NCBI GenBank assembly: GCA_028691095.1
Contig: JAQUZZ010000028.1
Coordinates: forward strand, 1 to 10,192
Reading direction: 5' to 3'
Length of the DNA stretch: 10,192 nt
Source of the DNA: Alistipes sp.
GTDB taxonomy: Bacteria; Bacteroidota; Bacteroidia; Bacteroidales; Rikenellaceae
Shown: in pieces, positions 5,093 through 10,192 of the stretch
How the letters are laid out: each line of letters opens with the position of its first letter
Numbering within the stretch: position 1 is the stretch's first letter
Made by a program: the position numbers and the translations under genes
The notes under the pieces: generated by a model
Database searches by the model: none
What the model saw: only the letters and a program-made list of their open reading frames with translations
Told to the model about the DNA's origin: nothing

Positions 5093-6892
5093 CTACTCCT
5101 CGGTGAGTACCAGCAGCTGTTGACGATAGGCCGCCAAGATGCGCGACTTGGAGATAAAACCAAGGTATTTTTTCTCTTTGGTAACCACCGGCAACATCCA
5201 CGCTTTCGACTCCTCAAAGGCATTGAGCACACTACTGATCTGCTCATTCTGATAGATCAAGTCGGGGGGCGGAATCATGTACGCATCAATGGTGGTGTCA
5301 TATTTATCGGGGGCGAACATATCGGAACGCAGGTCGTCCAACTGCACCACACCCAAGAGGGTTCCGTCGTGCCCGACGACCGGAAAGATATTCCGATGAA
5401 TCGTCGAGATCAGCCGCACCAGATCACCCAAGGTCGTATTGAGGGAGATCTTATGGAAGTCGGTCTCCATGAGTGCCGGAAGATCCAAGAACACCAGCAC
5501 CGAACGATCTTTGTTATGGGTCAACAGCTCCCCACTCTGCGCCAACTTCTTGGTGTAGATGGAGTTTGGTTCAAGATAATACCCCAAAGCAAACGAGAGT
5601 GCCGACACCAACATCAGTGGCACAAACAGCGCGTAACCGTTGGTCAACTCCGCAATCAGGAAGATGGAGGTCAGCGGGGCATTCATCACGCCCGACATCA
5701 CACCGGCCATTCCCACCAACGTAAAGGGAATGATCGGAAGCTCCAATCCGAAGAAGTAGTTGAGAATATAGACCGAAGTGGCTCCGGTAAAGGCTCCCAC
5801 AAAGAGCGACGGAGCAAACGATCCACCGACCCCTCCTGCCCCATTGGTTGCAGCCATCGCCACCACCTTAAAGAAGAGGGTTGCAATCAGATAGAGCATC
5901 ACCACCCAGCCGATGGTGCGGTAGCGAAAGAAGAGCGAGTTGTTAAACAGTGCATCCACATTGCCGTGCATCAGATCCACCAACGACTCATACCCCTCGC
6001 CATAGAGCGGAGGGAAGAGGAAGATCAGCACCCCGATGAGCACACCCCCAGCAATCCACTTTCGAGCCGTGCTACGGATTTTGCTAAATTGCAGGCCGAT
6101 CCAAGCGTTGATGCGCGTAAAATAGTAGGACATTAAGCCACACAACAACCCCAATCCCACATAGAAGGGAAGGTGTCCTAACACAAAGACGTGTTTGATA
6201 TCCAGATTGAACACCGGCTCAAACCCCGTCAAGAAGAACATCAGCGAGGTGGCCGTGACCGCCGAGATCAGCAGAGGGATAATCGAAGAGATGGTAATAT
6301 CGAGCTTCAGAATCTCCAAGACAAACACCACGCCCGTGATCGGGGCTTTGAACACCGCGGCCAAAGCAGCGGCAGCGCCACAACTGAGCAGCAAGGTGAT
6401 ATTCTTGTAATTCAGCCGCATGAAACGGCCGATATTCGACCCCACGGCAGCCCCCGTCAACACAATCGGAGCCTCAGGCCCCACCGATCCACCAAAGCCG
6501 ATGGTTGCCGAACTGGCAATAATCGACGAGTAGCAATTATGGGGTTTGATGCGGGAGCCGCGTTTACTCATGGCATAGAGCACGCGGGTCACCCCTTCGC
6601 TAATATTGTCCCGCACGACATACTTCACAAAGAGCGTGGCCAGAATGATACCGATCACCGGATAGAACAGATAGAACACGCTGGCGGTGTCCACCGCAAA
6701 CCAACTGGTCAGCACCTCACGAAACAACGCCAAGGTGCGTTCAAACAGAAACGTAGCAAAGCCTGCCACCAAACCGGTTACGATCGCAAGCACAATCATC
6801 AGCTGCTTGTCGGTCAATCGTTTGGTGGCAAGGATAAGGTAGCGATAAGCGATCGCCACCCTGTATTTCCATCGAGATCGAGGAAGTCCCAT
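5093..6892 (-). CDS. CLC-family chloride channel/transporter with two C-terminal CBS domains
   Basis: Membrane protein of 599 residues that moves chloride or a similar anion across the inner membrane. Residues about 30-440 form the CLC membrane core. The gating segment is GSVGPEAPIV, with the gating glutamate at Glu140. The third motif is GGVGGSFAP (355-361), and the pore tyrosine is probably Tyr446 (PNSIYTKKL). The first motif, GSGIPE in E. coli ClcA, is replaced by ISEGVTRVL (97-105). The ClcA proton glutamate Glu203 aligns with Ile194 (FVLEIL, 190-195). Residues about 475-595 form two CBS domains (Bateman pair), which in other proteins bind adenosine nucleotides and regulate activity. The start at 6892 is the first ATG, 44 bp after the trpS stop, so the two are probably co-transcribed. 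Family membership is clear; whether it is a channel or an exchanger, and for which anion, is not. Confidence 0.93.
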   Translation of the reverse strand: MGLPRSRWKYRVAIAYRYLILATKRLTDKQLMIVLAIVTGLVAGFATFLFERTLALFREVLTSWFAVDTASVFYLFYPVIGIILATLFVKYVVRDNISEGVTRVLYAMSKRGSRIKPHNCYSSIIASSATIGFGGSVGPEAPIVLTGAAVGSNIGRFMRLNYKNITLLLSCGAAAALAAVFKAPITGVVFVLEILKLDITISSIIPLLISAVTATSLMFFLTGFEPVFNLDIKHVFVLGHLPFYVGLGLLCGLMSYYFTRINAWIGLQFSKIRSTARKWIAGGVLIGVLIFLFPPLYGEGYESLVDLMHGNVDALFNNSLFFRYRTIGWVVMLYLIATLFFKVVAMAATNGAGGVGGSFAPSLFVGAFTGATSVYILNYFFGLELPIIPFTLVGMAGVMSGVMNAPLTSIFLIAELTNGYALFVPLMLVSALSFALGYYLEPNSIYTKKLAQSGELLTHNKDRSVLVFLDLPALMETDFHKISLNTTLGDLVRLISTIHRNIFPVVGHDGTLLGVVQLDDLRSDMFAPDKYDTTIDAYMIPPPDLIYQNEQISSVLNAFEESKAWMLPVVTKEKKYLGFISKSRILAAYRQQLLVLTEE

Positions 6893-6936
6893 GCTACAAT
6901 ACTGCTTTCTATACTAAATATCGCTATATGAAAGCC

Positions 6937-7926
6937 TTAGAACGGCTTGATTCCCATGATTCGGCGAACATCGGCCACCGTTTGCGAGGCACTGGCACGC
7001 GCCTTTTCGGCTCCTTGTTTGACCACGCGGGACAAATAGGCCTCATCGCCCGCAATGGACTCGATGCGTTCGCGAATCGGAGCGATCACCCCGATAATAT
7101 CTTCGGCCAACTGCTTTTTCAGATCCCCATAGCGAATCTCACACCGATTCCACAACGTGGTGAAGTGCTCCACCGTGTCGGGCGTAGAGACCACCTTGAG
7201 CAGTGTAAACAGATTGGCAATCACCTCCGGCATCGGACTATCCGGAGCCACAGGACCCGAATCGGTCACGGCCCGCATCACCTTCTTGCGAATCGCGGCA
7301 TCACTGTCCGAGAGATAGATGCCGTTCCCCTCCGATTTTCCCATTTTGCCACTGCCGTCCAAGCCCGGGATCTTCACCAACTCACCGCCAAAGGTGTAGG
7401 CCTGACACTCCGGAAAGTACTCTACTTGGTAGAACTGGTTGAAACGACGCGCAAAGCGACGTGTCAACTCCAGATGCTGCTCCTGATCCTTTCCGATCGG
7501 CACACGCGTTGCTCGATGCTGAAGAATATCGGAGGCCATCAAGACCGGATAGCCCAACAAACCGATGTTCACATTATCGGCCTGCTTGCGAATTTTATCC
7601 TTAAACGAGGCAGTACGCTCCAACTCGCCCACATAGGCGTGCATACTGAGCAGCAGCGAGAGTTCGGTCACCTCCGGCACATCACTCTGCACATAGATGG
7701 TCGCCACATCGGGATCCAATCCGGCAGCCAGATACTCGGAGAGCACATTTTTCACATTGCCATGCAGGATGGAGGGGTCGGGGTGGGTGGTCAGCGAGTG
7801 GTAGTCGGCGATAAAGAAAAAGCAGCGTTCGGAGTGCTGCATCTGTACAAAATTCTTCAACGCTCCGAAATAGTTGCCCAAGTGGAGGTTGCCAGTCGAT
7901 CGTATTCCGCTAAGAACAGTTTCCAT
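6937..7926 (-). CDS. trpS: Tryptophanyl-tRNA synthetase
   Basis: Class I aminoacyl-tRNA synthetase that charges tRNA-Trp in the cytoplasm. The protein has 329 residues from the chosen start. The first signature is GNLHLGNY (residues 12-19), the TrpRS form of HIGH. The second is GKMGKS (193-198), the TrpRS form of KMSKS. Other expected segments are ADYHSLTTHP (40-49), LLGYPVLMASDIL (123-135, tryptophan site) and VPIGKDQEQHLELTR (142-156). Length and order fit the bacterial family, with no sign of damage. The ATG at 7926 gives the usual METVLSGIRSTG start; an in-frame GTG 27 bases further up (7953) would add an unusual MFYLFNFNF and is not favoured. It is followed closely by the CLC gene. A possible promoter is at 8044-8051. 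Confidence 0.97.
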   Translation of the reverse strand: METVLSGIRSTGNLHLGNYFGALKNFVQMQHSERCFFFIADYHSLTTHPDPSILHGNVKNVLSEYLAAGLDPDVATIYVQSDVPEVTELSLLLSMHAYVGELERTASFKDKIRKQADNVNIGLLGYPVLMASDILQHRATRVPIGKDQEQHLELTRRFARRFNQFYQVEYFPECQAYTFGGELVKIPGLDGSGKMGKSEGNGIYLSDSDAAIRKKVMRAVTDSGPVAPDSPMPEVIANLFTLLKVVSTPDTVEHFTTLWNRCEIRYGDLKKQLAEDIIGVIAPIRERIESIAGDEAYLSRVVKQGAEKARASASQTVADVRRIMGIKPF

Positions 7927-8043
7927 GAAATTAAAATTAAAGAGATAAAACACAACAAAGAGGAGAATATAAAACGCACAAATCCAACCTATTATCCTCT
8001 AAAAAGAACGTAAAAATAAAGACTTATTGCTAAATTACGGTAG

Positions 8044-8051
8044 CAAATTTA
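8044..8051 (-). promoter_or_regulatory. Possible trpS promoter -7 box
   Basis: The minus strand reads TAAATTTG, a full match to TAnnTTTG. It would give a ~110-nt leader before the trpS start. No TTTG is seen at the -33 spacing, and the sequence is AT-rich, so a chance match is possible. Confidence 0.3.
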
Positions 8052-8116
8052 CACATTTTTACTCCGAAAACAGCATAAACCCTCACGCTCTTCCTTAGGG
8101 TTTGCAAAAAATGGAT

Positions 8117-8124
8117 TACTTTTG
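8117..8124 (+). promoter_or_regulatory. Likely promoter -7 box of the ABC exporter
   Basis: TACTTTTG matches TAnnTTTG on the plus strand and lies 40 bases before the ATG at 8165. This fits a short leader and argues against the upstream in-frame starts at 8102 (TTG) and 8111 (ATG), which would put the box inside the coding region. A TTTG occurs at 8101-8104, but its 12-bp spacing is too short. Confidence 0.45.
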
Positions 8125-8164
8125 TCCGAACTCTCTGTCTGAATCTCACCTAAACTCGTGTTGC

Positions 8165-10006
8165 ATGAATACCTATTGGAGGTTGTTGGGCTTTGCCAAA
8201 CCGCTTGAGAAATATGCCATTCCCTACTTTTTCTACACCCTTTGCTACACCATCTTCTACACCTTCACCTTCATGCTCATCATGCCAATCCTCAAAACAC
8301 TCTTTGAGGAGCAGCAGATGCTCGAACAGGTCACAACCCTACCGGCGTTCGCGCTGAATACGGAGTTCTTCCGCAACTTTATCAATTTTTTGATCTATAA
8401 AACTTTCGGCGTCGATTACTCGGTCATGGATGTTCTGCTGTTTCTCAGTATGTTCATCGTCGTGATGTCGTTCCTGAGCAACCTCTTCCGCTACCTGGGA
8501 CAACGCACCATGGAGACCATGCGCATCCGAACGTTGGAGAAGCTCCGCAATACGGTCTTCGACAACGTCATGGGATTGCAGGTGGGCTACTTCAGCAACG
8601 AACGCAAAGGCGATATCATCTCCAAAATCTCCTCCGACGTCCAAGTCGTACAGTTCTGCATCACCAATACGCTTTTGGTGGCGTTCCGCGACCCCTTCAT
8701 GATTCTCGGCTTTCTGATCGCGCTGGTCATGATCTCGTGGAAACTGACCATCTTCTCGGTCATCTTCTTACCCATCGTCGCCTTGGTCATTGGCTCCATC
8801 GTAAAGAAGTTGCGCAAATCGGCCACCTCTGCCCAAGAACGCTTTGCCGACATGGTTAGCCTGATGGATGAATCCCTCAGCGGAGTCAAAATTCTCAAAG
8901 GATACAACGCCACGAACTATACAACCGGCAAATTTCACCACTTCAACGCTCTCTTCTCGCGCATCTCACTCAGCATGGCACGTCGGCAACAGCTGGCCTC
9001 GCCGACCAGTGAGTTTCTGGGTATCGCGGCCGCAGCCGTACTGATGATCTACGGCGGATCGCTGGTACTCTCAGGCGATCTGGACGCCAGTGGTTTCATT
9101 ACCTATCTCTCGATCTTCACCCAAATCACCCGTCCGCTCCGCTCCTTCACCGATGCGTTTGCCAACATCAACCAGGGTATCGCTGCCGGAGAACGCGTCT
9201 TGGCTTTGGTGGACGAGAAGAGTACCATTACCGACACCCCCGATGCCATCGAGTTGCAGGGACTGCAACACGAAATCGAATTCCGCGACGTCCGCTTCTC
9301 CTACGATCAGAAAGAGATCATTCGCGGAGTCAGCTTCAAGATCCACAAGGGCGAAACCGTTGCGCTGGTCGGCCCATCGGGAGGGGGAAAATCGACTCTC
9401 TCGGATCTGATTCCCCGTTTCTATGACGTCCAAGCCGGATCCATCCTGATCGACGGGGTGGATATTCGACGCTACAAGATCGACTCTCTACGTCAATATA
9501 TGGGTATCGTATCGCAAGAGACCGTACTCTTCAACGACACGATTGCCAACAACCTGCGACTGGGTAAGCAAAATGCCACGGAGGCGGAGATTCAACAAGC
9601 CGCACGCGTCGCCAACGCTCACCAGTTCATCACCGAAACCGAACAAGGTTATCACACCAACATCGGCGACCGTGGCATGAAACTCTCCGGAGGTCAGCGG
9701 CAGCGTCTGAGCATTGCCCGCGCGGTGCTCAAGAATCCGGAGATCCTGATTCTCGACGAAGCCACCTCAGCGCTGGACACCGAATCGGAGAAGCTGGTGC
9801 AGGAGGCACTCAACGCCCTCCTCCAAGGGCGCACCTCGCTGGTGATTGCGCATCGGCTGAGCACCATTCACAATGCCGATCGCATCATCGTCATCGATCA
9901 AGGAGGCATCGCCGAGCAGGGCACCCATGCCGAACTGATGGCTCAAGGGGGTATCTATGCCAAACTCATCGAGATGCAGCAGGTCGAAGAGCCAGCCAAA
10001 GCCTAA
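8165..10006 (+). CDS. MsbA-like ABC exporter (fused membrane and ATPase domains)
   Basis: Half-transporter of 613 residues that should work as a homodimer in the inner membrane. The membrane domain covers about residues 1-330, with likely spanning helices near 17-41, 87-108, 166-190, 193-213, 284-303 and 310-325. The loop between the first two helices (about 43-86) is longer than in E. coli MsbA. The ATPase domain has an A-loop Tyr380, Walker A GPSGGGKST (403-411), Q-loop Gln451, signature LSGGQ (507-511), Walker B ILILDE with Asp531 and Glu532, D-loop SALD, and H-loop His563, all intact. The type resembles MsbA, the flippase for lipid A core, but drug or other lipid exporters share this architecture, so the substrate is unproven. 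The start is the ATG at 8165, giving MNTYWRLLGFAKP; 21 extra residues are possible from 8102. It is transcribed away from trpS. Confidence 0.93.
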   Translation: MNTYWRLLGFAKPLEKYAIPYFFYTLCYTIFYTFTFMLIMPILKTLFEEQQMLEQVTTLPAFALNTEFFRNFINFLIYKTFGVDYSVMDVLLFLSMFIVVMSFLSNLFRYLGQRTMETMRIRTLEKLRNTVFDNVMGLQVGYFSNERKGDIISKISSDVQVVQFCITNTLLVAFRDPFMILGFLIALVMISWKLTIFSVIFLPIVALVIGSIVKKLRKSATSAQERFADMVSLMDESLSGVKILKGYNATNYTTGKFHHFNALFSRISLSMARRQQLASPTSEFLGIAAAAVLMIYGGSLVLSGDLDASGFITYLSIFTQITRPLRSFTDAFANINQGIAAGERVLALVDEKSTITDTPDAIELQGLQHEIEFRDVRFSYDQKEIIRGVSFKIHKGETVALVGPSGGGKSTLSDLIPRFYDVQAGSILIDGVDIRRYKIDSLRQYMGIVSQETVLFNDTIANNLRLGKQNATEAEIQQAARVANAHQFITETEQGYHTNIGDRGMKLSGGQRQRLSIARAVLKNPEILILDEATSALDTESEKLVQEALNALLQGRTSLVIAHRLSTIHNADRIIVIDQGGIAEQGTHAELMAQGGIYAKLIEMQQVEEPAKA

Positions 10007-10082
10007 AGATCTTTCTTACTCACACCCAACGGAAAGCAAATCACTTGATTTCGTCCCCTCTTGCTATGCGCATCCTGCATAC

Positions 10083-10111
10083 AAAAACCTCCGACGCCTT
10101 GCGCCGGAGGT
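10083..10111 (-). terminator. Intrinsic terminator for a gene entering from the right
   Basis: Arms 10087-10097 and 10101-10111 form an 11-bp GC-rich stem with a 3-base loop. Read on the minus strand the only imperfect pair is G-U and TTTTT follows directly. On the plus strand that pair is an A-C mismatch and no T-run follows. It therefore mainly serves a minus-strand transcript from beyond the window, converging on the exporter gene, and may also stop the exporter message. Confidence 0.75.
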
Positions 10112-10166
10112 ACCCAACTTAATGTATGATTATGAAAAAAAACTACCCGATCCCCGTTTCACAACG

Positions 10167-10192
10167 CTAATCGAGAATCTGCTTAGAAAACG
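10167..10192 (-). CDS. Possible 3' end of an unidentified converging gene
   Basis: A minus-strand frame open to the right edge ends FSKQILD and a TAG stop at 10169-10167. The terminator lies about 55 bases further on, a normal distance, and its orientation calls for such a gene. Only seven residues are visible, so no product can be named. Other frames are also open to the edge, so this is a weak call. Confidence 0.3.

Larger units (their letters stand above)
7927..8164. other. Divergent promoter region between trpS and the ABC exporter
   Basis: This 238-bp AT-rich spacer holds no gene. It faces trpS on the minus strand and the exporter on the plus strand, so both promoters should be here. 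Candidate boxes are given separately. An inverted repeat TTGCTA-8-TAGCAA (8027-8032 and 8041-8046) touches the trpS candidate box. Confidence 0.6.

Noticed and set aside
5039..8013. Several long plus-strand open frames opposite the CLC and trpS genes
   Set aside because: They lie wholly or largely antisense to genes with clear family motifs, and the translations are low-quality His/Arg/Gln-rich sequences.
8102..8164. N-terminal extension of the ABC exporter from TTG at 8102 or ATG at 8111
   Set aside because: The added residues (MQKMDYFCPN...) do not look like the family N-terminus and the stretch contains a TAnnTTTG promoter box.
10122..10192. Plus-strand start at 10122 open to the edge, and a short frame MKKNYPIPVSQR from 10132
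   Set aside because: The second stops after 12 codons and the first is only a 23-codon fragment with no known motif. The terminator just before them points to minus-strand transcription instead.
1..10192. Mobile elements, CRISPR, prophage, defence genes or a new multi-gene system
   Set aside because: No transposase, integrase, terminal repeats with duplications, regular spaced repeats or defence-type domains are visible. The genes are mostly housekeeping, and the envelope pair belongs to known families.

Overview
The window carries an ordinary set of chromosomal genes from a member of the Bacteroidales (phylum Bacteroidota). Four things point there: an OmpA-like/DUF3575 protein paired with a DUF5119-type lipoprotein, a tmRNA whose tag ends in YALAA, promoter boxes of the Bacteroidota form TAnnTTTG, and TrpRS and CLC proteins of the Bacteroidales type. 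I cannot fix the genus. I see no insertion sequence, phage gene, CRISPR array or tRNA. Base composition looks even across the window, so nothing suggests recent transfer.

Layout from left to right. Positions 1-128 are non-coding and hold a 16-bp perfect inverted repeat, probably a terminator. Positions 129-2503 hold two minus-strand genes, a DUF3575/OmpA-like outer-membrane protein followed by a DUF5119 lipoprotein. They probably form a two-gene unit related to Bacteroidales fimbria-assembly clusters, and an 18-bp palindrome lies in the gap between them. Positions 2504-2920 have no gene but contain hairpins and a helically phased short repeat. Positions 2921-3362 hold the minus-strand tmRNA gene ssrA with its terminator; its tag reads GDNSYALAA. 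Next, all on the minus strand, come pyrD (class-2-type dihydroorotate dehydrogenase, 3591-4664), a CLC-type anion transport protein with two CBS domains (5093-6892) and trpS (6937-7926). trpS and the CLC gene are 44 bp apart and probably co-transcribed. A 238-bp divergent spacer separates trpS from a plus-strand MsbA-like ABC exporter (8165-10006). The last 186 bp contain a terminator oriented for a minus-strand gene entering from the right.

These genes do not form one pathway. They cover ribosome rescue (ssrA), pyrimidine synthesis (pyrD), tryptophan charging (trpS), anion transport, lipid or drug export, and a surface or envelope pair. I found no convincing new multi-gene system. The points most worth checking are a cysteine at the catalytic-base position of PyrD, the missing internal proton glutamate in the CLC protein, the tmRNA tag sequence, the palindrome inside the fimbria-related pair, and a nearly identical promoter block in front of both ssrA and pyrD.
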